A stretch of DNA of 64,000 bases from Cronobacter muytjensii ATCC 51329. GTDB lineage: Bacteria > Pseudomonadota > Gammaproteobacteria > Enterobacterales > Enterobacteriaceae. The notes under the pieces were generated by a model that made no database searches, had not been told where the DNA came from, and was given only the letters and a program-made list of their open reading frames with translations. The stretch lies in contig NZ_CP012268.1 in assembly GCF_001277195.1 (NCBI RefSeq), positions 3,658,001-3,722,000 of the forward strand, written 5' to 3'. Shown in pieces: positions 1 to 12,669 of the stretch; within the stretch, counting starts at the first letter, position 1; the number at the start of each line of letters is the position of its first letter. Position numbers and translations under genes: made by a program.

Positions 1-100
1 GGATCGCGGTGAGATTGTGGAAGAGGCGCCGCCGCAGGAGTTCTTTTCCAGCCCGCGTTCAGAACGTACCCGTGCGTTTCTCTCTCAGGTTATTCACTGA
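1..100 (+). CDS. Amino-acid ABC transporter ATP-binding protein, C-terminal end only (yhdZ-like)
   Basis: The window opens inside this gene. The last 32 codons are visible, in the frame beginning at base 2, and end with TGA at 98-100. The tail begins DRGEIVEEAPPQEFF and ends FLSQVIH. The pattern DRGxIVEExxPxxFFxxPxxERTRxFL is typical of the C-terminus of polar amino-acid ABC ATPases of the GlnQ/YhdZ type, which drive uptake from the inner face of the cytoplasmic membrane. In E. coli yhdZ lies next to the 5S end of rrnD, which matches the neighbour here, so yhdZ is the likely identity. The nucleotide-binding motifs are outside the window. Confidence 0.75.
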   Translation, partial: DRGEIVEEAPPQEFFSSPRSERTRAFLSQVIH

Positions 101-121
101 GATAACCCTTTCACTGATTCA

Positions 122-147
122 CCCCGCTCGTCTGAGCGGGGTTTTTT
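122..147 (+). terminator. Rho-independent terminator after the yhdZ-like gene
   Basis: A perfect 8-bp stem (CCCCGCTC / GAGCGGGG) with a 4-base loop is followed by six T residues on the plus strand, 21 bases after the stop codon. Confidence 0.9.
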
Positions 148-237
148 AATAATCAGCTAAGTACGAAAAGCAGGGCGCGGCAGCATGAAAGAAAGCGCCG
201 GTGAGGGAAGTGATGCGGAGTGCTGGCGGGAGAAAAC

Positions 238-270
238 AAAAAAGCCCCATGCTTTCGCATGAGGCTTTTC
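238..270 (-). terminator. Terminator of the first rRNA operon
   Basis: On the minus strand the sequence AAAAGCCTCATGC, a GAAA loop and GCATGGGGCTTTTTT form a strong hairpin followed by a T run, about 10 bases beyond the last 5S gene. It ends the rRNA transcript before it meets the convergent transporter gene. Confidence 0.9.
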
Positions 271-280
271 CGTTTGTTTG

Positions 281-400
281 ATGCCTGGCAGTTCCCTACT
301 CTCGCATGGGGAGGCCCCACACTACCATCGGCGCTACGGCGTTTCACTTCTGAGTTCGGCATGGGGTCAGGTGGGACCACCGCGCTACAGCCGCCAGGCA
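281..400 (-). rRNA. rrfF: 5S ribosomal RNA (distal, extra copy)
   Basis: This 120-base copy ends in TGCCAGGCAT on the RNA strand and closely matches enterobacterial 5S rRNA. It lies beyond tRNA-Thr and is the second 5S gene of the operon. By eye it is identical to the copy at 524-643. In E. coli the arrangement 5S-tRNA-Thr-5S is found in rrnD (rrfD-thrV-rrfF), hence the symbol. Confidence 0.95.
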
Positions 401-435
401 AATTCATTTTAAATGCCGAACTTTAACCGAAAAAC

Positions 436-511
436 TGGTGCTGATACCCAGAGTCGAACTGGGGACCTCACCCTTACCAAGGGTGCGCTCTACCAACTGA
501 GCCATATCAGC
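436..511 (-). tRNA. thrV: tRNA-Thr (anticodon GGT)
   Basis: A 76-base cloverleaf includes the encoded CCA (read TGGTGC on the plus strand). The anticodon loop reads TTGGTAA on the RNA strand, giving GGT. It sits between the two 5S genes, as thrV does in E. coli rrnD. Its acceptor and T arms differ slightly from the other Thr-GGT gene at 36596-36671. Confidence 0.95.
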
Positions 512-523
512 ACACTAAATTTG

Positions 524-643
524 ATGCCTGGCAGTTCCCTACTCTCGCATGGGGAGGCCCCACACTACCATCGGCGCTACGGCGTTTCACTTCTGAGTTC
601 GGCATGGGGTCAGGTGGGACCACCGCGCTACAGCCGCCAGGCA
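524..643 (-). rRNA. rrfD: 5S ribosomal RNA (proximal copy)
   Basis: This 120-base 5S gene directly follows the 23S gene. It is co-transcribed with the operon and released by RNase processing. The 90 bases between it and the 23S gene are the same as in the second rRNA operon. Confidence 0.95.
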
Positions 644-733
644 AATTCTGTCCGTCCACCGCGTACCGCCATGAACGTTTATCCGTCACAAGCTGAATAT
701 CTCTCTCAACACGCCAGACTTCTTTGGCGTTGT

Positions 734-3638
<2,905 letters not shown>

Positions 3639-3755
3639 TCACAACCCGAAGAAGTCTTCGTGCTGCGAGTTTGAGAGACTCTGACACACCGCGCATTCCC
3701 TGTTTACGGAAGAATGCAGCAGCATGTCTGTTTCAATTTTCAGCTTGTTCCGGAT

Positions 3756-3767
3756 TGTTAAAGAGCA
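3756..3767 (-). promoter_or_regulatory. boxA antitermination signal in the 16S-23S spacer
   Basis: On the RNA strand this reads TGCTCTTTAACA, the canonical boxA bound by NusB/NusE. It lies between tRNA-Glu and 23S and keeps polymerase resistant to Rho across the long untranslated RNA. Confidence 0.9.
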
Positions 3768-3840
3768 AATATCTCAAACGTGACTTAACAGTCAGTTTTG
3801 AGATATCGGTTGGTTGTGTCTTTCACCCACACCCAGCAAG

Positions 3841-3915
3841 TGGCGTCCCCTAGGGGATTCGAACCCCTGTTGCCGCCGTGAAAGGGCGGAGTCCTAACCG
3901 CTAGACGAAGGGGAC
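3841..3915 (-). tRNA. gltV: tRNA-Glu (anticodon TTC) in the rRNA spacer
   Basis: A 75-base tRNA with encoded CCA begins GTCCCCTTCGTCTAG on the RNA strand, and the anticodon loop CTTTCAC gives TTC. A single spacer tRNA-Glu is the type found in E. coli rrnB, rrnC, rrnE and rrnG. The symbol gltV is chosen because purH, the rrnE neighbour, lies upstream. Confidence 0.93.
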
Positions 3916-4001
3916 ACAGCGTGTCACGACTTCGCAGCCGTCTTGCTTCTTTACTTTCTATCAGACAATCTGTGTGAGCACGCGAGGTTGTATCTTGCAG
4001 G

Positions 4002-5543
<1,542 letters not shown>

Positions 5544-5681
5544 AAAGTTTGATGCTCAAAGAATTAAACTGTTAGTTCGTAATGAATTAACTGTTGTTCA
5601 CTTGAGACTTGATATTCATTTATCGTCCGAAGACGTTAAGATATCAGTGCCCCGAGTGCCCACACAGATTGTCTGATAAAT

Positions 5682-5693
5682 TGTTAAAGAGCA
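5682..5693 (-). promoter_or_regulatory. boxA antitermination signal in the rRNA leader
   Basis: TGCTCTTTAACA on the RNA strand lies between P2 and the 16S gene, the standard site of rRNA antitermination complex loading. Confidence 0.9.
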
Positions 5694-5732
5694 GTGCGAC
5701 GCGGCCTTCAGCCTGCTGTCGCGAGGTGGCGT

Positions 5733-5760
5733 ATATTACGCTTTCCTCTTTCAGAGTCAA
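5733..5760 (-). promoter_or_regulatory. rRNA operon promoter P2
   Basis: On the minus strand TTGACT (5755-5760) and TAATAT (5733-5738) are separated by 16 bases. This is the conserved rrn P2. Sequence identity with the second operon ends just upstream of this -35 box. Confidence 0.88.
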
Positions 5761-5841
5761 CCCTTAATTTCAGGATTTTTCTCTTTCCGACTCACCGTCG
5801 CTGTGTGATGTTCTTCATCAGCGCCGTGTCGATGGAGGCGC

Positions 5842-5869
5842 ATTATAGGGAGTTCTCTTTTCGCCGCAA
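5842..5869 (-). promoter_or_regulatory. rRNA operon promoter P1
   Basis: On the minus strand TTGCGG (5864-5869), a 16-base spacer and TATAAT (5842-5847) are followed by the GC-rich discriminator GCGCC typical of stringently controlled rrn P1 promoters. The -35 box is weaker than the TTGTCA of the second operon. AT-rich sequence upstream may serve as an UP element and Fis region. Confidence 0.88.
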
Positions 5870-5945
5870 CAGGAAAATGACATAAAAATGACTGACTGCT
5901 GCATTCCCCAGCAAAACCCCGGTTTATACGCATTTGCACACAGAG

Positions 5946-5954
5946 TTATCCACA
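5946..5954 (+). promoter_or_regulatory. DnaA box between rRNA P1 and purH promoter
   Basis: TTATCCACA is a perfect strong-class DnaA box (consensus TTWTNCACA). It stands alone in the roughly 130-base gap between rrn P1 and the purH promoter. DnaA binding here is inferred from sequence only. Confidence 0.5.
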
Positions 5955-5986
5955 AAGCACTCCACTACCTAAATTTTGCGAGCGCC

Positions 5987-6008
5987 ACGCAAACGTTTTC
6001 GCTACAAT
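5987..6008 (+). promoter_or_regulatory. PurR operator and -10 box of purHD
   Basis: ACGCAAACGTTTTCGC (5987-6002) matches the PurR operator consensus ACGCAAACGTTTNCGT at almost every base. It abuts a -10 box TACAAT at 6003-6008. PurR with hypoxanthine or guanine would block the promoter, as known for purHD in E. coli. A -35 box at standard spacing is not obvious. TTGCGA at 5976-5981 is 21 bases upstream of the -10 box. Confidence 0.88.
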
Positions 6009-6121
6009 GCAGCCCTGCTACTGAAGCGCTATTTTTTTAAGGAGCGTCAGCTGAATTTCAGTAAAGAAGCTGAGATTCAGCTAACGCTCTTCTGTAATGA
6101 TCAAATCCAGGGGATTTATAC

Positions 6122-7711
6122 ATGCAACAACCTCGTCCTGTACGCCGCGCTCTGCTCAGCGTTTCTGACAAAGCCGGTATCGTCGACTTCGCCCGCGCGC
6201 TCTCTGACCGCGGCGTTGAACTCCTCTCTACTGGCGGTACGGCAGGCCTCCTGGCGCAGGCTGGCCTGCCGGTGACGGAAGTCTCCGACTACACCGGTTT
6301 TCCGGAGATGATGGACGGTCGCGTCAAAACGCTGCACCCGAAAGTGCATGGCGGTATTCTGGGACGCCGCGGCCAGGATGACGATATCATGGCGCAGCAC
6401 GCTATCTCCCCGATTGATATGGTCGTAGTCAACCTTTACCCGTTCGCACAGACCGTCGCGCGTGACGGCTGCACGCTGGAAGATGCGGTTGAGAATATCG
6501 ACATCGGCGGCCCGACCATGGTCCGCTCCGCCGCCAAGAACCATAAAGATGTGGCTATCGTAGTGAAGAGCAGCGACTACAGCGCCATTATTGAAGAGCT
6601 GGACGCCAATAACGGCTCGCTGACCTTCGACACCCGCTTCGATCTCGCCATCAAAGCTTTCGAACACACCGCCGCCTATGACAGCATGATAGCCAACTAC
6701 TTCGGCAGCCTGGTTCCGGCTTATCACGGTGAAACATCAGCGCCTTCCGGCCGCTTCCCGCGTACGCTTAATCTGAACTTCATTAAAAAGCAGGATATGC
6801 GCTACGGCGAAAATAGCCATCAGCACGCTGCCTTCTATATAGAAGAAGAAATTAAGGAAGCCTCCGTCGCGACCGCACAGCAGGTTCAGGGCAAAGCGCT
6901 CTCTTATAACAACATCGCCGACACCGACGCGGCGCTGGAGTGCGTAAAAGCCTTCAGCGAACCGGCCTGCGTTATTGTCAAGCACGCTAACCCGTGCGGC
7001 GTTGCCGTTAGTGACTCGATTCTTGAAGCTTATAATCGCGCGTATAAAACGGATCCAACCTCCGCCTTTGGCGGCATTATTGCGTTTAACCGCGAGCTGG
7101 ACGCCGAAACCGCGCAGGCGATCATCTCTCGCCAGTTCGTTGAAGTCATCATCGCGCCCTCCGCCAGCGAAGAAGCGCTGAAGATAACCGCAGCGAAGCA
7201 AAACGTGCGCGTGCTGGTTTGCGGTGAATGGCAGGCTCGCGCAGCGGGCCTGGATTTCAAACGCGTCAACGGCGGCCTGCTGGTTCAGGACCGCGATCTT
7301 GGCATGGTGACGGAAAGCGATCTGCGCGTTGTGACTAAACGCCAGCCGACCGAACAGGAGCTGCGCGACGCGCTCTTCTGCTGGAAAGTGGCGAAGTTTG
7401 TAAAATCGAATGCGATTGTTTACGCCCGCAATAACATGACCATCGGTATTGGCGCCGGCCAGATGAGCCGCGTCTATTCCGCTAAAATCGCAGGCATTAA
7501 AGCTGGCGACGAAGGCCTGGAAGTCAAAGGCTCGGCGATGGCCTCCGACGCGTTCTTCCCCTTCCGTGACGGTATCGACGCCGCAGCCGCCGTGGGTATC
7601 ACCTGCGTGATCCAGCCGGGGGGTTCGATTCGTGACGATGAAGTTATCGCCGCCGCCGATGAGCACGGCATCGCTATGATCTTCACCGACATGCGCCACT
7701 TCCGCCATTAA
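6122..7711 (+). CDS. purH: Bifunctional AICAR formyltransferase / IMP cyclohydrolase PurH
   Basis: PurH catalyses the last two steps of IMP synthesis in the cytoplasm: formylation of AICAR with 10-formyl-THF, then ring closure. The product is 529 residues, the usual enterobacterial length. The N-terminal methylglyoxal-synthase-like cyclohydrolase domain (about 1-200) carries KTLHPKVHGGILGRR. The formyltransferase domain (about 200-529) carries QDMRYGENSHQ and the catalytic VKHANPCGVA. The ATG at 6122 follows AGGGG at 6111-6115. It is the first gene of the purHD operon under PurR, and purD follows after 13 bases. Confidence 0.98.
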   Translation: MQQPRPVRRALLSVSDKAGIVDFARALSDRGVELLSTGGTAGLLAQAGLPVTEVSDYTGFPEMMDGRVKTLHPKVHGGILGRRGQDDDIMAQHAISPIDMVVVNLYPFAQTVARDGCTLEDAVENIDIGGPTMVRSAAKNHKDVAIVVKSSDYSAIIEELDANNGSLTFDTRFDLAIKAFEHTAAYDSMIANYFGSLVPAYHGETSAPSGRFPRTLNLNFIKKQDMRYGENSHQHAAFYIEEEIKEASVATAQQVQGKALSYNNIADTDAALECVKAFSEPACVIVKHANPCGVAVSDSILEAYNRAYKTDPTSAFGGIIAFNRELDAETAQAIISRQFVEVIIAPSASEEALKITAAKQNVRVLVCGEWQARAAGLDFKRVNGGLLVQDRDLGMVTESDLRVVTKRQPTEQELRDALFCWKVAKFVKSNAIVYARNNMTIGIGAGQMSRVYSAKIAGIKAGDEGLEVKGSAMASDAFFPFRDGIDAAAAVGITCVIQPGGSIRDDEVIAAADEHGIAMIFTDMRHFRH

Positions 7712-7724
7712 TAACGGAGCAACG

Positions 7725-9023
7725 ATGAAAGTATTAGTCATTGGCAACGGCGGGCGCGAACATGCGCTGGCCTGGAAAGCCGTCCAGTCGCCGCTGGTTG
7801 AAACCGTCTATGTCGCGCCAGGTAACGCAGGCACCGCGCTGGAGCCTGCACTGCAAAACGTCGCTATCAACCCGACGGATATTCCAGCGCTGCTCCGTTT
7901 TGCGCAGCGTGAAAATATCGATCTGACCATCGTCGGGCCGGAAGCGCCGCTGGTTATCGGCGTGGTGGATGCATTCCGCGCCGCCGGTCTGAAAATATTC
8001 GGGCCGACCAAAGGCGCCGCACAGCTGGAAGGCTCCAAAGCGTTTACCAAAGATTTCCTGGCGCGCCATCGTATTCCGACGGCGGAATACCAGAACTTTA
8101 CCGAGACGGAACCTGCGCTCGCGTATATCCGAGAAAAAGGCGCGCCAATTGTTATCAAAGCTGACGGTCTGGCGGCGGGCAAAGGCGTTATCGTCGCGAT
8201 GACGCTGGATGAAGCCGAAGCGGCCGTTAACGATATGCTGGCGGGCAACGCGTTTGGCGATGCCGGTCACCGCATCGTGGTTGAAGAGTTTCTTGATGGC
8301 GAAGAAGCCAGTTTTATCGTGATGGTGGATGGCGAGCATGTTGAACCGATGGCCACCAGCCAGGATCACAAGCGCGTCGGCGACGGCGATACCGGTCTGA
8401 ATACGGGCGGGATGGGCGCTTACTCTCCGGCGCCGGTCGTGACCGATGAAGTCTTCCAGCGCACCATGGAGCGCATCATATGGCCGACCGTGCGAGGCAT
8501 GGCAGCGGAAGGCAACACCTATACCGGTTTTCTTTATGCGGGCCTGATGATCGACAAACAGGGCAACCCGAAAGTCATTGAGTTTAACTGCCGCTTCGGC
8601 GACCCGGAAACCCAGCCGATTATGATGCGCCTGCAGTCCGATCTGGTGGCGCTCTGTCTCGCTGCCTGCGACGGCAAACTCGACACCGTAAAATCGCAGT
8701 GGGACTCGCGCCCGTCGCTTGGCGTGGTGATGGCCGCCGGCGGCTATCCGGGCGATTATCGCACCGGCGATGTGATCCACGGCCTGCCGATTGAAGAGAT
8801 TGCCAGTGGCGACGGCAAAGTCTTCCACGCCGGTACCACACTGCGTGACGATGAGCGCGTTGTAACCAGCGGCGGTCGTGTACTGTGCGTGACGGCACTC
8901 GGCGATACTGTTGCCGATGCGCAGGCGCGGGCGTATCGCTTAGCGGAAGATATTCACTGGGATGACTGCTTCTGTCGTAAAGATATCGGCTATCGCGCTA
9001 TCGCGCGTGAACAGGCGGAATAA
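7725..9023 (+). CDS. purD: Phosphoribosylamine-glycine ligase (GAR synthetase) PurD
   Basis: PurD joins 5-phosphoribosylamine and glycine with ATP, the second step of purine synthesis. The 432 residues are close to the roughly 430 of the family. Visible motifs are NGGREHALAWK at the N-terminus, the ATP-grasp region (IVIKADGLAAGKGV, TGGMGAYSP) and the metal-binding FNCRFGDPETQ near residue 287. AACGGAGCAACG precedes the ATG. It is co-transcribed with purH and ends at a bidirectional terminator. In E. coli zraPSR lies between purD and the yjaH/hupA cluster; those genes are absent here. Confidence 0.98.
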   Translation: MKVLVIGNGGREHALAWKAVQSPLVETVYVAPGNAGTALEPALQNVAINPTDIPALLRFAQRENIDLTIVGPEAPLVIGVVDAFRAAGLKIFGPTKGAAQLEGSKAFTKDFLARHRIPTAEYQNFTETEPALAYIREKGAPIVIKADGLAAGKGVIVAMTLDEAEAAVNDMLAGNAFGDAGHRIVVEEFLDGEEASFIVMVDGEHVEPMATSQDHKRVGDGDTGLNTGGMGAYSPAPVVTDEVFQRTMERIIWPTVRGMAAEGNTYTGFLYAGLMIDKQGNPKVIEFNCRFGDPETQPIMMRLQSDLVALCLAACDGKLDTVKSQWDSRPSLGVVMAAGGYPGDYRTGDVIHGLPIEEIASGDGKVFHAGTTLRDDERVVTSGGRVLCVTALGDTVADAQARAYRLAEDIHWDDCFCRKDIGYRAIAREQAE

Positions 9024-9050
9024 CCCGCCACGCCGCTGACAGGCTCCCGC

Positions 9051-9080
9051 AAAAGCGACGGCTCAACCCGTCGCTTTTTT
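9051..9080 (+). terminator. Terminator between purD and yjaH
   Basis: AAAAGCGACGG, a short loop and CCGTCGCTTTTTT form an 11-base-arm hairpin with a T run. The A run on the left arm gives a weaker T run on the minus strand, so the hairpin can also serve the convergent hupA-yjaH transcript. Confidence 0.9.
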
Positions 9081-9086
9081 ATTGCC

Positions 9087-9785
9087 TCAGAAGCCGTCAG
9101 GCTTCGGTTGCCATGCGCAAAAGTCTTCGTTCGCCACCAGCAACAACTGGGTGCCTTCCGGCGCCTCCAGCCAGGCGGCGCTAACGCGCGCGGTAGCGTG
9201 ACGCTGGCGTTCGGCAAGCCGCGCCTGCGCCCTTCTGTCCAGTTCAGGGAGCACGGTTTGCCCTTCGCAGGTCGTCATCGTGCCGTCAGGGTTCCAGCGT
9301 CCCTGGCGCAGCACCACGCGGCCTGCGCGCAGCGCGTCGCTGGTATTGCGCATACGGGTGGCGCGGTACTGCCACAAGGCAATCTGATCGCTTGAGAGCT
9401 GCTGCTTCTGCCCGTTCACTTCGCGCTGCATAAAGCTTAAGCCGCCGCGATCGTCAAAGCGCACTTTTACCTGTTCCGGCTGTTTGCCTTGCAGGCGGTA
9501 ATCCACCGAAGCGAGCGTGTCGTTTTGCCAGCGATAATCGCTGATCGAGGTGTTATCGCCCGACCAGGGGCTGAACGCCGCCAGCAGGTGCACGGAACCG
9601 TCGTTATTGTCTTTACGCCACAGGCGCACGACGCCGTCATCGGCGAGATAGCCGCTGGCGGTAAAGGAGGGAATTTCCGGAGTGGAACGACAGGCCGAAA
9701 GGAACAGCGCGCCTGTCAGCGCCAGCAAACGCCAGCTAAACAAAAGGGGCGATGTCGCCCCTTCGTTAAAACCTTTCACTGCCAC
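9087..9785 (-). CDS. yjaH: Putative lipoprotein of the YjaH family (DUF1481)
   Basis: The 232-residue product has a hydrophobic stretch at about 18-31 ending in LSAC, a lipobox with Cys32 as the predicted lipid-modified residue. The mature part is hydrophilic and carries no enzyme motif I recognise. Length, position after hupA and overall sequence match E. coli YjaH, whose function is unknown. It starts 5 bases after the hupA stop and is probably co-transcribed. The start used leaves a long 17-residue lead before the hydrophobic core, so a later start is possible. Confidence 0.85.
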   Translation of the reverse strand: MAVKGFNEGATSPLLFSWRLLALTGALFLSACRSTPEIPSFTASGYLADDGVVRLWRKDNNDGSVHLLAAFSPWSGDNTSISDYRWQNDTLASVDYRLQGKQPEQVKVRFDDRGGLSFMQREVNGQKQQLSSDQIALWQYRATRMRNTSDALRAGRVVLRQGRWNPDGTMTTCEGQTVLPELDRRAQARLAERQRHATARVSAAWLEAPEGTQLLLVANEDFCAWQPKPDGF

Positions 9786-9790
9786 GCGGT

Positions 9791-10063
9791 TTACTTAACA
9801 GCGTCTTTCAGTGCTTTGCCAGAAACGAATGCCGGCACGTTAGCTGCAGCGATTTTGATTTCTTTACCGGTCTGCGGGTTGCGGCCAGTACGCTCAGCGC
9901 GGTGGTTCACTTTGAAGGTACCGAAACCAACCAGCTGTACAGCATCGCCTTCTTTCAGAGACTCAGTAATCGCAGCCAGAGTGGATTCCAGAGCAGCTTT
10001 CGCTTGCGCTTTAGACAGGTCAGCCTTGTCTGCAATTACATCAATCAGTTGAGTCTTGTTCAT
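9791..10063 (-). CDS. hupA: DNA-binding protein HU-alpha
   Basis: This nucleoid-associated protein bends DNA as a dimer (HU-alpha2 or alpha-beta). It has the usual 90 residues. The DNA-binding signature GFGTFKVNHRAERTGRNP lies at about residues 46-63, in the beta-arm that enters the minor groove. TAAGGATAAC precedes the ATG as ribosome-binding site. A 186-base gap upstream, up to yjaG, will hold its own promoter. Confidence 0.98.
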   Translation of the reverse strand: MNKTQLIDVIADKADLSKAQAKAALESTLAAITESLKEGDAVQLVGFGTFKVNHRAERTGRNPQTGKEIKIAAANVPAFVSGKALKDAVK

Positions 10064-10249
10064 AAGTTATCCTTACAATGTGTTTATCGCTTGCTAAGCA
10101 TCGAGTGCGACGGAAATGCCTTGAAAGCACTCTCCTGCATACACGCACCGATAGCCACTTTTTTTCGCCTCCCAAATGTAGACCAGACGGGGGGCTAATT
10201 GGAAGCCTTCAGGTGAGACAAAACAGGCTGTAAATCACGTTTTATTGTC

Positions 10250-10840
10250 TCATTGCTGCAAATTTATACCGATATTACTGGTTCCATCCTCGCGCAGGTC
10301 TGCGCGTAAGCCTTTTATCAGCTCAATATCGCGTTCTTCGCAGGCGGCCAGCAAACGGAAAATTTCCCACTGGATGTCCCATTCCTGCTCGACGGCCGGG
10401 TTCGCTTTCAGCTCTTCATCAGTCATTTCGCGGCCCGCCTGCGTCATCTCCAGCATGGCCACGGTCGTGATAGATGTCTCGCTGACTTCAATCGCGTGCT
10501 CCAGCGTCTCGCCACTCAGGCGCGAGTGGATCAGTTCGCTCAATGCCACGCAGGCGTCAATGGCCGGATAGACGCCGTACAGGTCATAATCCTCTGCCGC
10601 CGGAATCGCCTCTTCAAGCTTTTCGAGCTGGTTGTCGAAATTGACTTTAGCGTCTTTAACCGTCAGCGTTTCCCAGACCAGATCGAGAATACGGCGGTAG
10701 AGCTGCGCATCGCCGAAGCCGGTCTGCTGGCAGAACATGGCGTAATTCGGGTACATCCGCTCGCACAGCGAGGCCATAAAGGTCTCGTGCTGCCAGGCTT
10801 CGAGCTTTTCCAGCCGCAGGTGAATAGGGTTTTGTAACAT
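10250..10840 (-). CDS. yjaG: YjaG family protein (DUF416)
   Basis: A 196-residue, helix-rich, acidic cytoplasmic protein with no signal peptide. It matches the E. coli YjaG family in length and place between nfi and hupA. Its function is unknown, and I see no catalytic motif. Confidence 0.9.
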   Translation of the reverse strand: MLQNPIHLRLEKLEAWQHETFMASLCERMYPNYAMFCQQTGFGDAQLYRRILDLVWETLTVKDAKVNFDNQLEKLEEAIPAAEDYDLYGVYPAIDACVALSELIHSRLSGETLEHAIEVSETSITTVAMLEMTQAGREMTDEELKANPAVEQEWDIQWEIFRLLAACEERDIELIKGLRADLREDGTSNIGINLQQ

Positions 10841-10883
10841 AGTGGCGTCTCACAAACCGAAAATTAGCGGCAGTGTACCTGAA

Positions 10884-11555
10884 TCACCCCTGAATTTCCT
10901 GCCATCGTAGAAAGGCGGGGCGGCCCGATGCGACGGCGTCTGCCCAGCGCGTCGGCTCCGGCAGCCGGTAGCCTTTGGTACAGCGCTGCACCCAGCCAAG
11001 CGCCGTATCGATGCTGACGCGATGCCCCGTCGAGACAAACAGCGGATTGCAGCGCGCTTTGCTGCGCCACACCCACGCCAGCTGCTCGCCTTTGTCCATC
11101 AGCGGCGCGACCGCGCCCGGCTCGTCGGAGAGCGGTTCAAATTTGCCGCAGAGCCGCTTTTTCGCAACGCCTATCGTCGGCACATCCACCAGCATGCCGA
11201 AGTGGCTGGCGACGCCGAGACGGCGCGGATGCGAAATCCCGTGGCCATCGACAAACAATAAATCCGGCTTTCTGGAGAGCATCTCCCAGGCGGCAAGCAG
11301 CGCCGGGTATTCGCGAAACGACAGAAAGCCGGGAATATAAGGCATCGTGGTTGGGATACGCGCCACCTGATACTCCACCAGCTCCAGCGAGGGGTATTTC
11401 AACAGCACCATCGCCGCCCGCGTCACTTCGCCGCCCTGCTCAAACCCGACATCCGCCCCGCCGATAAACGTCGGCGGATCAACATTTAACCGGTCCTCAC
11501 GGACCACATTGGATGCCAGTTCGATTTGTTGTGCGCGAAGCGTCGCGAGATCCAT
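10884..11555 (-). CDS. nfi: Endonuclease V (deoxyinosine 3' endonuclease)
   Basis: Endonuclease V nicks DNA at the second phosphodiester 3' to deoxyinosine, starting repair of deaminated adenine. The 223 residues equal the E. coli enzyme. The metal-binding Asp lies in GADVGFEQGGEVTRAAMV near residue 35, and FVDGHGISHPRRLG near 107-120 supplies a second Asp and the conserved His. It starts 9 bases after hemE, so both probably share a transcript. Confidence 0.97.
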   Translation of the reverse strand: MDLATLRAQQIELASNVVREDRLNVDPPTFIGGADVGFEQGGEVTRAAMVLLKYPSLELVEYQVARIPTTMPYIPGFLSFREYPALLAAWEMLSRKPDLLFVDGHGISHPRRLGVASHFGMLVDVPTIGVAKKRLCGKFEPLSDEPGAVAPLMDKGEQLAWVWRSKARCNPLFVSTGHRVSIDTALGWVQRCTKGYRLPEPTRWADAVASGRPAFLRWQEIQG

Positions 11556-11564
11556 AGTTTCTCC

Positions 11565-12629
11565 TTACAGGTGATAAGGCGCCGATAAGCGGTGAACCGC
11601 CTCGACGAAGGCCCCCGCATGTTCCGGAGGCACATCCTGATGAATGCCATGTCCCAGGTTGAACACATGACCTTCACCCTTGCCGAAACCAGCAAGTATA
11701 GACGCCACTTCCTCTTCGATGCGGGCGGGCGCCGCGTAAAGCATGGAAGGATCCATGTTGCCCTGCAGCGCGACCTTATGCCCGACGCGACGGCGCGCAT
11801 CAGCGATATCGGTCGTCCAGTCCAGTCCCAGCGCGTCGCAGCCGGTGTCTGCAATCGCCTCCAGCCACTGACCGCCGCCTTTGGTAAACAGCGTCACCGG
11901 CACGCGGCGGCCTTCGTTTTCCCGCAGCAGCCCGTCGACGATTTTATGCATGTAGTAAAGTGAGAACTGCTGATAGTCGCGCCCGGTCAGCACACCGCCC
12001 CAGGTATCGAAAATCATCACCGACTGCGCGCCCGCGCGGATTTGGGCGTTCAGGTAGAGCGTGACGCTTTTCGCGAGCTTATCGAGCAGCAAATGCAGGG
12101 TTTGCGGCTCGGCGTACATCATCTTCTTGATAACGGTAAACGCTTTGCTGCTACCGCCTTCCACCATGTAGGTAGCGAGCGTCCAGGGGCTGCCGGAGAA
12201 GCCAATCAGCGGCACTTCGCCTTTCAGTTCGCGGCGAATGGTGCGTACCGCATTCATCACATAGCCGAGCTCCTGTTCCGGGTCCGGCACCAGCAGCTTT
12301 TCGACATCCGCTTTGCCTGTGATCGGCGAGGCAAAGCGTGGGCCTTCGCCCGCTTCAAAATAGAGCCCCAGCCCCATCGCATCCGGGATCGTCAGAATGT
12401 CCGAAAAGAGGATCGCAGCATCAAGCGGATAGCGGCGCAGCGGCTGTAGCGTCACTTCGCACGCCAGCTCGGCGTTTTTGCAAAGCGACATAAAATCGCC
12501 CGCCTGCGCGCGGGTGGCCTTATATTCCGGCAGATAACGTCCCGCCTGACGCATCATCCACACCGGGGTGACGTCGACAGGCTGGCGTTGCAGGGCGCGC
12601 AGGTAACGATCGTTTTTCAGTTCGGTCAT
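11565..12629 (-). CDS. hemE: Uroporphyrinogen decarboxylase HemE
   Basis: HemE removes four acetate carboxyl groups from uroporphyrinogen III to give coproporphyrinogen III in heme synthesis. It has 354 residues as in E. coli. The family signatures are PVWMMRQAGRYLPEY near residue 22 (substrate-binding Arg) and GFSGSPWTLATYMVEGG near residue 143. It lies between nudC and nfi on the same strand. Confidence 0.98.
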   Translation of the reverse strand: MTELKNDRYLRALQRQPVDVTPVWMMRQAGRYLPEYKATRAQAGDFMSLCKNAELACEVTLQPLRRYPLDAAILFSDILTIPDAMGLGLYFEAGEGPRFASPITGKADVEKLLVPDPEQELGYVMNAVRTIRRELKGEVPLIGFSGSPWTLATYMVEGGSSKAFTVIKKMMYAEPQTLHLLLDKLAKSVTLYLNAQIRAGAQSVMIFDTWGGVLTGRDYQQFSLYYMHKIVDGLLRENEGRRVPVTLFTKGGGQWLEAIADTGCDALGLDWTTDIADARRRVGHKVALQGNMDPSMLYAAPARIEEEVASILAGFGKGEGHVFNLGHGIHQDVPPEHAGAFVEAVHRLSAPYHL

Positions 12630-12669
12630 TTTTCTTATTCCTCAAGCGACAGGGCGCCATTGTACCACG

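Noticed and set aside
10215..10251. Inverted repeat GAGACAA / TTGTCTC between hupA and yjaG as a terminator
   Set aside because: It overlaps the yjaG stop, has a long loop and no T run on the minus strand, so it is not a convincing terminator.
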